Positions 35,440 through 45,975 are shown, counted from the stretch's first letter. The stretch is 64,000 bases of DNA from an uncultured Alistipes sp. (GCF_963931675.1 NZ_OZ007039.1:1459657-1523656), one strand, 5' to 3'. Made by a program: numbers and translations. The notes: generated by a model not told the origin, from the sequence alone.

Positions 35440-37686
35440 ATGTCGCCCTTGTTTACAGCCATCGTCATCATCCTGGCCATCCTGGCCGTGATGGGCATCG
35501 TCGTGGGTGTCGCCAACGACGCCATCAACTTCCTCAACTCGGCCATCGGCTCGAAAGTCGCACCCCGCCGCACGATCCTCTGGGTCGCCGCGGCCGGAAT
35601 CCTCGTCGGAACGCTCACCTCCAGCGGCATGATGGAGGTCGCCCGCAGCGGCGTCTTCTACCCGGCGCAGTTCTCCTTTCAGGAGATCATGATGCTCTTC
35701 CTCGGCATGATGCTCGGAAACGTCCTGCTGCTCGACCTCTACAACACCCTCGGGCTCCCCACCTCGACCACCGTCTCGATGGTCTTCGGGCTGCTCGGCG
35801 CCGCCGTCGCCACGGCCCTCTTCCACATCGCCGCCGACCCCGCCTTCTCGCTCCAGGACCTCTCGCAGTTCATCAACACCGGGAAGGCCATGGTCATCAT
35901 CGCCGCCATCCTCCTCTCCGTGGCCTTCGCCTTCGTCGCGGGTCTCTTCTACATGTACGTCTCGCGCCTGATCTTCTCGTTCCGCTACGCCCCCGCATTC
36001 CGGCGCTGGGGTGCCGTATGGTGCGGAGTCTCCCTCTCCGGGATCCTCTACTTCGCACTCTTCAAGGGGCTCAAGAGCTCGGGACTCATCCCCACCTCGG
36101 TCTCGGAATACGTCACCGACCACGTGCTGCTCACGCTCCTCGCCTTCTGGGCCGTGGCATCCATCGCGCTGTGGCTCTTCCAGCGGATGCGGCTCAACAT
36201 CATCCGCATCACGATCCTCTCCGGCACCTTCGCCCTGGCCCTGGCCTTCGCAGGAAACGACCTCGTGAACTTCATCGGCGTGCCCCTGGCCAGCTTCGAC
36301 GCCTGGCAGATCGCCCGCGAGGCCGGCAGCGAAACCATCATGATGGGAGCCCTCGAAGCCCCGGTCCGCACGGACTTCCTGATCCTGCTCGCCTCGGGAC
36401 TGATCATGGTGTTGACGCTCTTCTTCTCGAAAAAGTCCCAGCACGTGGCTGAGACCGAACTCTCGCTCGCCTCGCAGCACGAAGAGGATGAGCGCTTCGG
36501 CTCGACGTTCCTCTCGCGCGGGCTGGTGCGCCTGACGCTGATGGCCAACCACCTCTGGGCCGGCATCGTCCCCAAACGGATGCAGAAGGCCATCGACCGG
36601 CGCTTCGAGCCCCTGCCCGTCGAGGAGCGCGCCTCGGCGCAGTACGACATGATCCGCGCCGTGGTGAACCTCACCGCCGCCTCGATCCTGATCGCCATCG
36701 GTACCTCCTACAAACTCCCGCTCTCGACCACCTACGTCGTCTTCATGGTGGCGATGGGTTCGTCGCTGGCCGACCGCACCTGGGGACGCGAAAGCGCCGT
36801 CTACCGCATTACGGGCGTCATGGCCGTCATCTCGGGGTGGTTCATCACCGCACTGGGAGGATTCCTCATCGCACTGGCCGTCACGGCCCTGCTGCTCTGG
36901 GGCGGCTGGATCGCCGTTGCGGCACTCACGGTTCTCTGCGCCTGGCTGCTCATCCGCAGCCACCGCAAGACCCCCGAGTTGAAGGCCGAGGCCGAAAAGG
37001 CCCTGCTGCCCCTCGAAAAGGCCGAAACCCCCGACGAGGTGCTCTGCGCCTGCATCGGCGAGGTCTGCAACACCATGCAGGAGGTCACGCGCATCTACAA
37101 CCGCACGCTCGTGGCCGTCTTCAAGGAGAACCGCAAGGTCCTCAAGGAGATGGTCCGCGACTCGGAACGCCTCTTCTCGGAGGCCCGTGAGCGCAAGTAC
37201 AACATCATGCCCACGCTGCGGCGCCTGCAACAGTGCGACATCGACACCGGGCACTTCTACGTCCAGGTGGTCGACTACCTCTCGGAGGTGACCAAGGCCC
37301 TGATCCACATCACGCGCCCCTCGTTCGAACACATCGACAACAACCACGAGGGCATGTCGAAGGAGCAGATCGTCGACCTGATGCGCGTGAACGACCAGGT
37401 GGAGGAGATCTTCGACAAGATCAACGAGATGCTCGCCTCGAAGGACTTCACGGATCTCGACCGGGTGCTCGACATGCGCGACCGCCTCTTCGACACGATC
37501 GTCGAGGCCGTCAAGAGCCAGCTGCGGCGCATCAACAGCAACCCCTCGACCTCGACCCGCGCCAGCGTGCTCTACCTGACGATCCTCAACGAAACCAAGA
37601 CCATGGTGCTCCAGTCGCGGAACCTGCTCAAGTCGCAGCACTACTTCCTGGAATCGCAGCACGAAATCGCTCCGTCAAGGCAATAG
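35440..37686 (+). CDS. Pit-family inorganic phosphate transporter with PhoU-like tail
   Basis: A 748-residue protein. The N-terminal 500 or so residues form a Pit/PHO-4 transporter with duplicated signature blocks: GVANDAINFLNSAIGSKVAP and LGLPTSTTVSMVFGLLGA in the first half, FAGNDLVNFIGVPLASF and LPLSTTYVVFMVAMGSSLADRTW in the second. The last 220 or so residues are soluble and helical, resembling the PhoU/DUF47 fold, which may regulate transport or talk to the upstream kinase. It imports phosphate using H+ or metal-phosphate symport. It is the third gene after the two-component pair. Confidence 0.92.
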   Translation: MSPLFTAIVIILAILAVMGIVVGVANDAINFLNSAIGSKVAPRRTILWVAAAGILVGTLTSSGMMEVARSGVFYPAQFSFQEIMMLFLGMMLGNVLLLDLYNTLGLPTSTTVSMVFGLLGAAVATALFHIAADPAFSLQDLSQFINTGKAMVIIAAILLSVAFAFVAGLFYMYVSRLIFSFRYAPAFRRWGAVWCGVSLSGILYFALFKGLKSSGLIPTSVSEYVTDHVLLTLLAFWAVASIALWLFQRMRLNIIRITILSGTFALALAFAGNDLVNFIGVPLASFDAWQIAREAGSETIMMGALEAPVRTDFLILLASGLIMVLTLFFSKKSQHVAETELSLASQHEEDERFGSTFLSRGLVRLTLMANHLWAGIVPKRMQKAIDRRFEPLPVEERASAQYDMIRAVVNLTAASILIAIGTSYKLPLSTTYVVFMVAMGSSLADRTWGRESAVYRITGVMAVISGWFITALGGFLIALAVTALLLWGGWIAVAALTVLCAWLLIRSHRKTPELKAEAEKALLPLEKAETPDEVLCACIGEVCNTMQEVTRIYNRTLVAVFKENRKVLKEMVRDSERLFSEARERKYNIMPTLRRLQQCDIDTGHFYVQVVDYLSEVTKALIHITRPSFEHIDNNHEGMSKEQIVDLMRVNDQVEEIFDKINEMLASKDFTDLDRVLDMRDRLFDTIVEAVKSQLRRINSNPSTSTRASVLYLTILNETKTMVLQSRNLLKSQHYFLESQHEIAPSRQ

Positions 37687-37712
37687 CAGTCCTCACGCTT
37701 CACGCGAATGTA

Positions 37713-37754
37713 ACGGGGCCGTCATCCGAAAGAAATGACGGCCCCGTATCTTTG
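37713..37754 (+). promoter_or_regulatory. 13-bp hairpin immediately followed by a -7 box
   Basis: ACGGGGCCGTCAT (37713-37725) pairs with 37735-37747. The last base of the stem starts TATCTTTG (37747-37754), a perfect TAnnTTTG. It could be a terminator without a T tract, a promoter, or both. Confidence 0.5.
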
Positions 37755-37759
37755 TCATG

Positions 37760-37858
37760 TGAAAACCGGAAGAGGCTTTCACAAGTTGGTTTTAGGTTAC
37801 ATAAGCAGGTTAGTGGGAGATGCAGCGACGCGACGTCGCAGCATCTTCGTTTTTTTAC
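37760..37858 (+). ncRNA. Candidate small RNA or trailing 3' UTR with terminator
   Basis: About 100 bases between the -7 box (37747-37754) and a hairpin terminator contain no ORF. The terminator has arms 37818-37830 and 37834-37846 with one A-A mismatch, then T7 at 37850-37856. An internal GTGAAA/TTTCAC pairing is possible near 37759-37781. It could be an independent sRNA or simply the 3' end of the phosphate transporter mRNA. Confidence 0.35.
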
Positions 37859-37888
37859 GCCGCAAGTGCCCTCGGAAGGGCCGGCGCC

Positions 37889-38281
37889 CTATTTCTCCAT
37901 ATCCCTGAGGTGGATCTCCAGCGCCCGGACCGAGATCTGGATCTCCCAGATCGAAACCCCCAGCGAGGCGATCAGCAGCAGCAGCGCAGCCCCGAACACC
38001 CAGGCCGAAAGCGTGAAGAAATCGACATAGATCAGAAACATCGTCACCACACACAGAAACAGGCTCGACACCCCGAGCGCCTGCATCGTGCGGGTGAGGT
38101 GGAGGCGGCGGCGGAGGTTGTCGATCTGTGCCTGCGTCACCTTCGAAGGGTGCTGCAGGTACTGCTCCTTGAGCGTGCGGACCAGTTGCGCATAGGAGAG
38201 AAAGCGGTTCGTGTAGGCCAGCAGGATCAGCGAAACGGCCGAAAACAGCAGGGCTGGGGTAGTCAGCGTAAGTTCTTCCAT
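37889..38281 (-). CDS. DUF2721-family membrane protein
   Basis: A 130-residue protein with three hydrophobic segments: about 8-25, 68-88 and 91-112. Between the first and second lies a basic amphipathic stretch (LVRTLKEQYLQHPS... LRRRLHLTRTMQALG) typical of DUF2721 proteins. Function unknown. It is a single gene with a consensus -7 box upstream at 38314-38321, convergent with the phosphate operon. Confidence 0.82.
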   Translation of the reverse strand: MEELTLTTPALLFSAVSLILLAYTNRFLSYAQLVRTLKEQYLQHPSKVTQAQIDNLRRRLHLTRTMQALGVSSLFLCVVTMFLIYVDFFTLSAWVFGAALLLLIASLGVSIWEIQISVRALEIHLRDMEK

Positions 38282-38313
38282 ATCAGTCTGTCAATTAAGC
38301 GTTCTTCATGCCG

Positions 38314-38342
38314 CAAAGGTACACTTTTTCCCCGATTCCAAA
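38314..38342 (-). promoter_or_regulatory. Promoter of the DUF2721 gene
   Basis: TACCTTTG on the minus strand (38314-38321), with TTTG at 38339-38342 only 17 bases upstream, slightly short of the usual 19. Confidence 0.55.
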
Positions 38343-38442
38343 AAGCAAGCCCAAGCGGCCCTTCGGATACCGAAATCCAGGTATTTTTTAAATTTTTATA
38401 AGAAATTGTAAGCAAAATTCGTCCCATGTGGAAAAAACAACC

Positions 38443-38450
38443 TATCTTTG
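38443..38450 (+). promoter_or_regulatory. -7 box of pflB
   Basis: TATCTTTG matches TAnnTTTG, 50 bases before the ATG at 38501. It lies inside the longer upstream open frame, which argues for the downstream start. Confidence 0.6.
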
Positions 38451-38500
38451 TGGGCCGAAAGGAGACAATCTTAATCCCAAAACGAACAATAGCACATCTT

Positions 38501-40729
38501 ATGGAACTGAACAAAACCTTCATCGACGGGCTTTGGAGCAAGGAGATCAACGTCACGAGTTTCGTGCAGACGAACATCACCCCCTATCTGGGCGACGCCT
38601 CGTTCCTGCAGGGTCCCACCGAACGAACCAAGCACATCTGGGACCTCTGTCTCAAAGCCATCGAAGAGGAGCGTCAGAATAACGGCATCCGCTCGCTGGA
38701 CAACAAGACCGTCTCGACGATCACTTCCCACAAGGCCGGATACATCGACCGCGAGAACGAACTCATCGTCGGGCTCCAGACCGACGAGCTCCTCAAGCGC
38801 GCCATCAAGCCCTTCGGCGGCATCAATGTCGTTTCGCGCGCCTGCCGGGAAAACGGCGTGGATGTCGACGAAAAGGTGCGCGACATCTTCACCCACTACC
38901 GTAAAACCCACAACGACGGCGTCTTCGACGTCTACACCGAGGAGATCCGTTCGTTCCGCTCGCTCGGGTTCCTGACGGGTCTGCCGGACAACTACGCCCG
39001 CGGCCGCATCATCGGCGACTACCGTCGTCTGGCCCTCTACGGCACCGACCGCCTGATCGAAGCCAAGCAGCAGGACCTGCGCAACCTCACCGGCCCGATG
39101 ACCGAGGCCCGCATCCGCCTGCGCGAGGAGGTCGCCGAGCAGATCAAGGCCCTGAAGGATATCCGCACGATGGGCGAATACTACGGTCTGGACCTCAGCC
39201 GCCCGGCACACTCGGCTCAGGAGGCCGTGCAGTGGGTCTACATGGCCTATCTGGCCGCCGTCAAGGAGCAGGACGGAGCCGCCATGTCGCTGGGCAACGT
39301 CTCGTCGTTCCTCGACATCTTCATCGAGTACGACCTGGCCCACGGCCTCATCGACGAAACCTTCGCCCAGGAGCTTATCGACCAGTTCGTCATCAAGCTC
39401 CGTATGGTGCGCCACCTGCGGATGCAGTCCTACAACGACATCTTCGCCGGAGACCCCACCTGGGTCACCGAGGCCATCGGCGGACGCTTCAACGACGGCC
39501 GCACCAAGGTCACGAAGACCTCGTTCCGCTTCCTGCAGACGCTCTACAACCTCGGTCCCTCGCCCGAACCCAACCTCACGATCCTCTGGAGCCCCGACCT
39601 GCCCCAGGGATTCAAGGACTTTTGCGCCAAGGTCTCGTCCGACACCAGCTCGATCCAGTACGAGAACGACGACCTGATGCGCGAAGTGCGCCACTCGGAC
39701 GACTACGGAATCGCATGCTGCGTGTCGTACCAGGACATCGGCCGCCAGATCCAGTTCTTCGGCGCCCGCTGCAACCTGGCCAAGGCGCTGCTGCTCGCCC
39801 TCAACGAGGGGCGCTGCGAGAATACCGGCACGGTGATGGTCAAGGGCATCCCGGCGCTCTCCGAGGGCCCGCTGCGCTTCGAGGAGGTGATGCAGAACTA
39901 CAAGAAGGTACTGCATGAGATCGCCCGCGTCTACAACGAGGCGATGAACATCATCCACTACATGCACGACAAGTACTACTACGAGAAGGCCCAGATGGCA
40001 TTCGTCGACACCGACCCGCGCATCAACCTCGCCTACGGCGTGGCCGGGCTCTCGATCGCCCTCGACTCCCTCTCGGCCATCAAGTACGCCAAGGTGACGC
40101 CCCGCCGCAACGAAATGGGCCTCACCGAGAGCTTCGACATCCAGGGCGAGTTCCCCTGCTTCGGCAACAACGACGACCGCGTCGACCACCTCGGCGTCGA
40201 CCTGGTCTACTACTTCAGCGAGGAGCTGAAGAAGCTGCCCGTCTACAAGAATGCCCGCCCGACGCTGTCGCTGCTGACGATCACCTCGAACGTGATGTAC
40301 GGCAAGAAGACCGGCGCCACGCCCGACGGCCGCGCCAAGGGCGTCGCCTTCGCCCCGGGCGCCAACCCCATGCACGGACGCGACAAGAGCGGCGCCATCG
40401 CTTCGCTCTCGTCGGTGGCCAAGCTGCGCTACCGCGACTCGCAGGACGGTATTTCGAACACCTTCTCGATCGTCCCGAAATCGTTGGGCCCCACGCCCGA
40501 GGAGCGGGTCGAGAACCTGGTGACGATGCTCGACGGCTACTTCACGAAGGGTGCCCACCACCTGAACGTCAACGTCCTGAACCGCGAGATGCTCGAAGAT
40601 GCCATGGAGCACCCCGAGAAGTATCCGCAGCTGACGATCCGCGTCTCGGGCTACGCCGTGAACTTCACCAAGCTGAGCCGCGAACATCAGCTGGAGGTCA
40701 TCAGCCGCAGTTTCCACGAGCGCATGTAG
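38501..40729 (+). CDS. pflB: Pyruvate formate-lyase (formate C-acetyltransferase)
   Basis: A 742-residue glycyl-radical enzyme. The start at [12 protein letters not shown] was chosen because the promoter box lies inside the 25 upstream codons. The catalytic Cys pair is in [15 protein letters not shown] (C406, C407). The glycyl radical site is in RVSGYAVNF (G717), near the C terminus as required. It cleaves pyruvate with CoA to acetyl-CoA and formate under anaerobiosis. Its activase follows 119 bases downstream on the same strand. Confidence 0.96.
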   Translation: MELNKTFIDGLWSKEINVTSFVQTNITPYLGDASFLQGPTERTKHIWDLCLKAIEEERQNNGIRSLDNKTVSTITSHKAGYIDRENELIVGLQTDELLKRAIKPFGGINVVSRACRENGVDVDEKVRDIFTHYRKTHNDGVFDVYTEEIRSFRSLGFLTGLPDNYARGRIIGDYRRLALYGTDRLIEAKQQDLRNLTGPMTEARIRLREEVAEQIKALKDIRTMGEYYGLDLSRPAHSAQEAVQWVYMAYLAAVKEQDGAAMSLGNVSSFLDIFIEYDLAHGLIDETFAQELIDQFVIKLRMVRHLRMQSYNDIFAGDPTWVTEAIGGRFNDGRTKVTKTSFRFLQTLYNLGPSPEPNLTILWSPDLPQGFKDFCAKVSSDTSSIQYENDDLMREVRHSDDYGIACCVSYQDIGRQIQFFGARCNLAKALLLALNEGRCENTGTVMVKGIPALSEGPLRFEEVMQNYKKVLHEIARVYNEAMNIIHYMHDKYYYEKAQMAFVDTDPRINLAYGVAGLSIALDSLSAIKYAKVTPRRNEMGLTESFDIQGEFPCFGNNDDRVDHLGVDLVYYFSEELKKLPVYKNARPTLSLLTITSNVMYGKKTGATPDGRAKGVAFAPGANPMHGRDKSGAIASLSSVAKLRYRDSQDGISNTFSIVPKSLGPTPEERVENLVTMLDGYFTKGAHHLNVNVLNREMLEDAMEHPEKYPQLTIRVSGYAVNFTKLSREHQLEVISRSFHERM

Positions 40730-40848
40730 CGGCTTAAAAAGCCGCTCATAGGAACGGGGGGGGCGTAGTGCTGGTCCAAAGCTGCAAAACGGCCTCCATC
40801 CGACCCCGCTCCCGATTATTGACAGGTGATTCCAAACAATCAAACGAT

Positions 40849-41574
40849 ATGATTCGCGTACACTCCTACGAATCGATGGGAACTTTCGACGGGCCGGGAC
40901 TCCGGCTCGTCGTTTTCCTGCAGGGCTGCAATTTCCGCTGCCTCTACTGCGCCAATCCCGACACGATCGAGGCTTGCGGCGGCACGCCCACCGAAGCCTC
41001 GGAGATCCTCCGCATGGCCGTCGACCAGAAACCCTTCTACGGACGGCGGGGCGGCGTGACCTTCTCGGGAGGCGAACCGACCTTTCAGGCCGCGGCGCTC
41101 GTCCCGCTGGTCCGCAAACTGAAGGAGGCGGGCATCCACGTCTGTCTGGATTCGAACGGCGGGGTGTGGAACCCGGCCGTCGAGGAGCTGCTGGGGCTGG
41201 TGGACCTGGTGCTGCTCGACGTGAAACAGGCCAATCCCGAACGCCACAAGGGGCTCACGGGGCGCGAAAACGCCCAGACGCTCCGCACGGCGGCCTGGCT
41301 CGAAGCCCACGGCAAACCTTTCTGGCTGCGCTACGTCCTCGTTCCGGGCTACAGCGACGCCGAAGCCGATATGCGGCTGCTGGGCGAACGGCTCGGCGGC
41401 TACCGCTCGATCGAACGCGTCGAGTTGCTGCCCTACCACACGCTCGGCGTCCACAAGTACGAGGCGATGGGGCTGGAGTACCAACTGCGCGACGTACGGG
41501 AGAATACGCCCGAGCAGATCGACCGGGCCGCGGCGCTGTTGCGGGAGTATTTCCCGACGGTGGTGGTCAACTGA
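40849..41574 (+). CDS. pflA: Pyruvate formate-lyase-activating enzyme
   Basis: A 241-residue radical SAM enzyme. The start was set at MIRVHSYESMGTFDGPGLR, the conserved family opening; the frame is open 27 codons further upstream. QGCNFRCLYCANPDT holds the cluster motif C27, C31, C34. TFSGGEPTFQ is the SAM-binding GGE motif. VPGYSDAEADMRLLG and LLPYHTLGVHKYEAMG match PFL activases. It installs the glycyl radical on PflB using reduced iron-sulfur cluster and S-adenosylmethionine. Confidence 0.95.
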   Translation: MIRVHSYESMGTFDGPGLRLVVFLQGCNFRCLYCANPDTIEACGGTPTEASEILRMAVDQKPFYGRRGGVTFSGGEPTFQAAALVPLVRKLKEAGIHVCLDSNGGVWNPAVEELLGLVDLVLLDVKQANPERHKGLTGRENAQTLRTAAWLEAHGKPFWLRYVLVPGYSDAEADMRLLGERLGGYRSIERVELLPYHTLGVHKYEAMGLEYQLRDVRENTPEQIDRAAALLREYFPTVVVN

Positions 41575-41610
41575 CCCGCTGCCGCGTATCGCCCGTGCGC
41601 GAAAGCCGAA

Positions 41611-41643
41611 AAAGGCCCGGACTCACGTGAAGTCCGGGCCTTT
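41611..41643. terminator. Bidirectional terminator between pflA and the lipoprotein operon
   Basis: A perfect 13-bp stem (AAAGGCCCGGACT 41611-41623 with 41631-41643, loop CACGTGA) has A-rich and T-rich ends, so it can act on both converging units. Confidence 0.85.
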
Positions 41644-41664
41644 CGTTTCGATCCGACCGGATGA

Positions 41665-42555
41665 TCAGAAAATCGTCGTCAACAGGATCGGATAGTGGTC
41701 GGAGATATAGGGGACCCCGTAGTTATCCGTAATCGTGCGGAACGATACAGCAATGTCATTCCGGTAGAAGATATGGTCCAGGTTCCGTTTCGGGGTGGCC
41801 GTACCGCTTCCGTAGTTGTTGAAGCTGTACGCATCACCGGCCGGTGCGATGTCCCGGGCCGCCGACATCCACTGGTAGTAGGGCGTCAGCGCCTCCCGCG
41901 AAGCGTCGTCCGTCGCATAGGAGCAGTTCATGTCGCCCGTGATGAAGAGCATGGCATTCTCCCCGGCCAGCTCCTTCATCTTCGAGACGTTGAGCTTCGC
42001 ACTCTTCTCCCGGGCCGAGATGTTCGAGGCATAGGCCGGCATGTGGGTCGTGAAGAGCCAGAAATCCTTCCCGGTCGTCACATCCTTCAGATGGGCCCAA
42101 ACCGTCGTATGCCACTGCTTAGCCTCCCAGGCTACGGAGGGTTCGTCGGGCGTATCGCTCAGAAAGTAGTAACCCCAGTCGATGCGCGTGAAACGGCTCT
42201 TGCGGTACAGCAGCACCGAGTTGCCGCCCTTGCTCGTACCCGTATTGGGGACTTCGAGCATCTCGTAATCGGGAAGGTGCTGCTTCAGATAATCGCGCTG
42301 TGCGGTCCGCGGCTCCTGCATCCCGATCACGTCAGGCTGGATGCTGTTGATCATCTTCACGCACGGGGCCTTGCGCACGTCCCAGGCCTTGTCGCCCGTA
42401 TCGCTCGTCGTGACGCAACGGATGTTGAACGACATCACCTTCAAGGTGTTCTCAGAGGCGCCGCCTCCGCTCGGTCCCGGATTGTCATCGCTGCCCGACG
42501 AGCATCCCAAGGCGCACAATACGATTCCGTAGAGCAAATACTTCAGTTTTTCCAT
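41665..42555 (-). CDS. Endonuclease/exonuclease/phosphatase-family lipoprotein
   Basis: A 296-residue protein. The signal sequence ends LCALGC, so C18 is lipidated and the protein is exported. The EEP fold motifs are clear: LKVMSFNIRC, IGMQEPRTAQR (metal-binding Glu), GDMNCSY (Asp and Asn) and ISDHYPILL (catalytic Asp-His). Family members hydrolyse phosphodiesters in nucleic acids, phosphoinositides or other phosphoesters. It is the second gene after the DUF5689 lipoprotein (24-base gap); this pair is common at the edge of Bacteroidota sus loci. A phosphodiester or phosphate-modified glycan target is possible but unproven. Confidence 0.87.
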   Translation of the reverse strand: MEKLKYLLYGIVLCALGCSSGSDDNPGPSGGGASENTLKVMSFNIRCVTTSDTGDKAWDVRKAPCVKMINSIQPDVIGMQEPRTAQRDYLKQHLPDYEMLEVPNTGTSKGGNSVLLYRKSRFTRIDWGYYFLSDTPDEPSVAWEAKQWHTTVWAHLKDVTTGKDFWLFTTHMPAYASNISAREKSAKLNVSKMKELAGENAMLFITGDMNCSYATDDASREALTPYYQWMSAARDIAPAGDAYSFNNYGSGTATPKRNLDHIFYRNDIAVSFRTITDNYGVPYISDHYPILLTTIF

Positions 42556-42579
42556 TTTTTATTGTTTTAAGTGTTGGAC

Positions 42580-45500
42580 TCAATCTTTCGTAATCACGAT
42601 GTCGTCGATGTAATGACGCCCCGTACCTCCAATGGTAATTCGAGTATCTTTCGTTGCACCGGAGATCTTCACCGTCACAGGATACCACTTATAATAGGCA
42701 TCCTCCATCACCTTAGCTTCTGCTTCAGTCGCCGGTTTACATTCCTCAGGCAACGAAGCCAAATCGTGAACAGGGGCGGCTGCAGTACCCGCACCTTCGG
42801 CCGTTACCGTCAACGTTATGGGATCAGGCTTGTAAGAACTGCTTCCTCCCATGTGAACAGCAATCTTGAACGTCAGGGTAACATCAGCCGAAGCATCGCC
42901 CAATGCTGCTAAAGCCGGAGTGGTAATGCTTCCTGCGCCAGACGCCGAATCATCCAATCCGAGACGAATATAACCGGGCAATTCATAAACATAATTGTTC
43001 GCATCCACAGACCAACCCTCAGGAACGGCATACTTATTCGGTATATTCTGAGCCACACCCATCTGCCAGGTCGGAATAAAATAGTCATGTCCCAGGAATG
43101 CATCATCAAAGCCTTCAGTCAACAGTACGTTCTCTCCAGAAGGCAATACCGAGGTATGATAAGCGCGCTTTTCATGCGTAGCAAGATAGAAAGCATGTTG
43201 AAGCAGAAGCGGAGCATCGGTTTTAATTCCGGTTTCAGGATACAATGCCGTTGTATTATCCGCCTGCACGATCTTGATGTAAATATAGTCCCCCTCTGCT
43301 ACTGCCTTGCTTTCCGGCACATTAAAATAGGCCATCTTGTAACCGCCACTGTTTGCTTGGGTCGGGATGGTGAATTCCTCTGTGCCTTCTCCCGTATAAG
43401 GACCTACCAATACACGGACTCCATCATACCAATCCCGGTTATTATTGCTCCACTTGATCTTATATTTTGCAGGAACATACCCTTTTATACTCTTATTCGA
43501 GAACATACCGAACCCGAAGCGCAGATTGCCCACAATCCGGGACGTAGCCTTGATCTTGAAGACCAACCCGTTATCTTGCCAGTTGTCACCACCCCAGCCG
43601 GTAGTCTGGAAACGTCCGTCATAAGGTGTCTTCTTACATGTCAATTCACAGGTTGTCAAATCTTCATTACCGACTTTGTAAACCGAACAACCGTTGGTAT
43701 AATTCAACGTCTTGCTGGCAGCATCATATGTCGCACTGTAAACCGAAGGTGTTCCGCCCAATAACATCTTGAGCATACCGTCGATCGGCGTAATGGCGTA
43801 GACCGCCTCGCCGAAACGTGTGCCGTTCATCGCCGAAAGATCCGATACCGAGGCCGGAAGCACATAACCCGCTCCCGCAATACCCTTCACCGGGCCCCGC
43901 TTCTGCGGCACCGTCGTCGAGGCAAACGTCGCATGGGCATAGGTCTTCATCGAATAGGTCGTTACCCGATCCTCCAGTTCGAGCGTGACTGTCCCGCTCA
44001 GCGTCTTCGACAGATCGGCATCCACCACCTGAGACTCCGGAAGCAAAACACGCATCGCCTCATAGGTCCCTGCCGCCAGGTCGCCGACCGAAATCGAACG
44101 CTCGGCAGGCAGTTCGGTTGCCGTTCCGCTCCTGGTCACCTGCGTCGCGGCGGTCGGAGTCACCACCAGCAGTCCGTCGGCATCCTTGGCCAGTTTGGCC
44201 CCCTTTACAACCACTTCGACCTGGTCGCCGACCGTAAGCCCGTGATTCGGAGCGCTGACGAAGATACCCGCCTCGTCATCCTGCACCGCGAAACAACCCT
44301 GCGGAACGTTGTCCACCGAAACCACCGTACCCTGTATATAAAGATTGTCGGAAACCGTCACCTCCGAAGCGCCCGCCTTGCCACGGAGCTCCGCAATGGT
44401 GGCCTTCACCGGATCGTCGGCACTCGGGCGCTGCGGTTCACCCTCGACGGCAAGCACGATGTCGTCCACGAAGAAACGAACGTCGTCCGTGCTGGAGGCC
44501 ATCGCAGCTGAAGTAATGGTGATTTCGGTCTCGGGAGTCGCCCCGCGGACATAAACCGTAAACGGCTTGAACTCGTTGTTCGCAACCCCTTCGAGCTCAC
44601 CGCCCTCCACCGTGGCGCCGCTCGCACCATCGACTTTCACCACCACGCCGGGATCGGTCGGGTTGCCGTAGGCGTCGATCATCGCCGTCGCCAGGAACGT
44701 CAACTTGAGATCGCTCTTCAAGATGCGCATCGCCTCGAAACGCGAGGCCAGTTGGATCGTATAGGAACCCTGCGTATAGCGCGAAACAATCGCTTCGTCG
44801 CCGCGTCCTACCTGCAGGAAGCCCGGGCGCGTATAGCACTCATCGAAAGCGACGATGCCGGAGTGCTCCTTGGGCAAGGAATAAGCCCCCGCATTGAATG
44901 ACGACATGAAGTCGAGCGGCAGATCGATATAGGCCGCCACGGCATCACGCACGTCATCGAATCCGGTAGAGAAGACGATCGTCTCGTCGTCCATGGCCGG
45001 AACTTCCGACGCCTCGGCCGTGGCCTTCGTGATGCAGAAGCCCGTCTGGAAGGCAACCGTCGGCTTCGAATCCGACGTGCTGGCCGACGAGCCGTCCGTG
45101 CAATAGTGCCGGATCCAGAGCGTACCGCCCGCCGGAATCTGCTTCTCCGCGGGAATCGTGAAGTCCACGATCTTCCAGACCGCATCCGACGCTCCCCCGA
45201 CCGACGCCTTGTCGAACGGCGTCCAGCTCGCTCCGTCAGCACTCCACTCGAACCGCCAGGCATGGTTTGCATTCTGCGTGCCGTCGCGGCGGCTGCCATA
45301 CATATAGCGCAGGTCCCCGGAAAGCGCCTCCTTCAACGGAATCTGCAGCTGCAGCGCATCCCCGGTCTCCCACGATCCGATCACCACGCCGCGCTGGAAA
45401 TACCAGTCCGATTTGGGATTCGTGTGGGTCTGGGTGCTGAACGTCATGTCGGCCGGGCTTCCCGTCCGGCTCAGGATCATGCCGTCGTCGAAATAGCAGG

Positions 45501-45975
45501 TCCCGCCCTCGATGAAGGCGTTGCTCAACATCAGATTCGCATCGATCGAGAACATCTGGTAGATCGGGAAACCGTAGCCGTCCCCGCCGCCAACGGTCCC
45601 GGCCCCCTGCGACAGCAGGATCGAAACCGTCGACGACTCCGAATCCGTCGTTACATGGATGCAGGCCTGACGGGCACTCGTCGAACGGTTCCGCGCTACC
45701 ACGAGTTTTACCGCCGCGTCGCCCATACCATAGGTCTCGCTGGGTGTAATCCAGCGGACGGCCTCTCCCGTCGCCGGATCCGTGAAATCGATATGCCAGT
45801 AGGAATTACTGGTCACGTCGAGGGTCAGCTCCTCGCCCTCGCCCGAGGCCGTCAGACTCTCCTGGGTAATCCCGACCCGGCCGACACTGTCCACCTCCGG
45901 ATCGCTCGTGCAGGAGACGGCAGCGCCCGCCAGCAGCAACGCCGCCGTCCAAATCCCGAATAAATGCTTTTTCAT
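42580..45975 (-). CDS. Large BACON/DUF5689-type surface lipoprotein
   Basis: A 1131-residue protein from MKKHLFGIWT. The signal peptide ends with the lipobox Cys C22 (GAAVSC). An N-terminal BACON-like domain (about 35-120, ...VTSNSYWHIDF..., ...STVSILLSQ) is followed by several beta-rich jelly-roll-like regions and a DUF5689/OB-fold-like region starting at about residue 517 (ATIAELRGKAGASEVTVSDN). The C-terminal part repeats a carbohydrate-binding-like fold ending with HYIDDIVITKD. It is probably a cell-surface glycan- or ligand-binding protein serving the susCD locus. A candidate promoter and the shared 15-base operator lie divergently upstream. Confidence 0.85.
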   Translation of the reverse strand: MKKHLFGIWTAALLLAGAAVSCTSDPEVDSVGRVGITQESLTASGEGEELTLDVTSNSYWHIDFTDPATGEAVRWITPSETYGMGDAAVKLVVARNRSTSARQACIHVTTDSESSTVSILLSQGAGTVGGGDGYGFPIYQMFSIDANLMLSNAFIEGGTCYFDDGMILSRTGSPADMTFSTQTHTNPKSDWYFQRGVVIGSWETGDALQLQIPLKEALSGDLRYMYGSRRDGTQNANHAWRFEWSADGASWTPFDKASVGGASDAVWKIVDFTIPAEKQIPAGGTLWIRHYCTDGSSASTSDSKPTVAFQTGFCITKATAEASEVPAMDDETIVFSTGFDDVRDAVAAYIDLPLDFMSSFNAGAYSLPKEHSGIVAFDECYTRPGFLQVGRGDEAIVSRYTQGSYTIQLASRFEAMRILKSDLKLTFLATAMIDAYGNPTDPGVVVKVDGASGATVEGGELEGVANNEFKPFTVYVRGATPETEITITSAAMASSTDDVRFFVDDIVLAVEGEPQRPSADDPVKATIAELRGKAGASEVTVSDNLYIQGTVVSVDNVPQGCFAVQDDEAGIFVSAPNHGLTVGDQVEVVVKGAKLAKDADGLLVVTPTAATQVTRSGTATELPAERSISVGDLAAGTYEAMRVLLPESQVVDADLSKTLSGTVTLELEDRVTTYSMKTYAHATFASTTVPQKRGPVKGIAGAGYVLPASVSDLSAMNGTRFGEAVYAITPIDGMLKMLLGGTPSVYSATYDAASKTLNYTNGCSVYKVGNEDLTTCELTCKKTPYDGRFQTTGWGGDNWQDNGLVFKIKATSRIVGNLRFGFGMFSNKSIKGYVPAKYKIKWSNNNRDWYDGVRVLVGPYTGEGTEEFTIPTQANSGGYKMAYFNVPESKAVAEGDYIYIKIVQADNTTALYPETGIKTDAPLLLQHAFYLATHEKRAYHTSVLPSGENVLLTEGFDDAFLGHDYFIPTWQMGVAQNIPNKYAVPEGWSVDANNYVYELPGYIRLGLDDSASGAGSITTPALAALGDASADVTLTFKIAVHMGGSSSYKPDPITLTVTAEGAGTAAAPVHDLASLPEECKPATEAEAKVMEDAYYKWYPVTVKISGATKDTRITIGGTGRHYIDDIVITKD

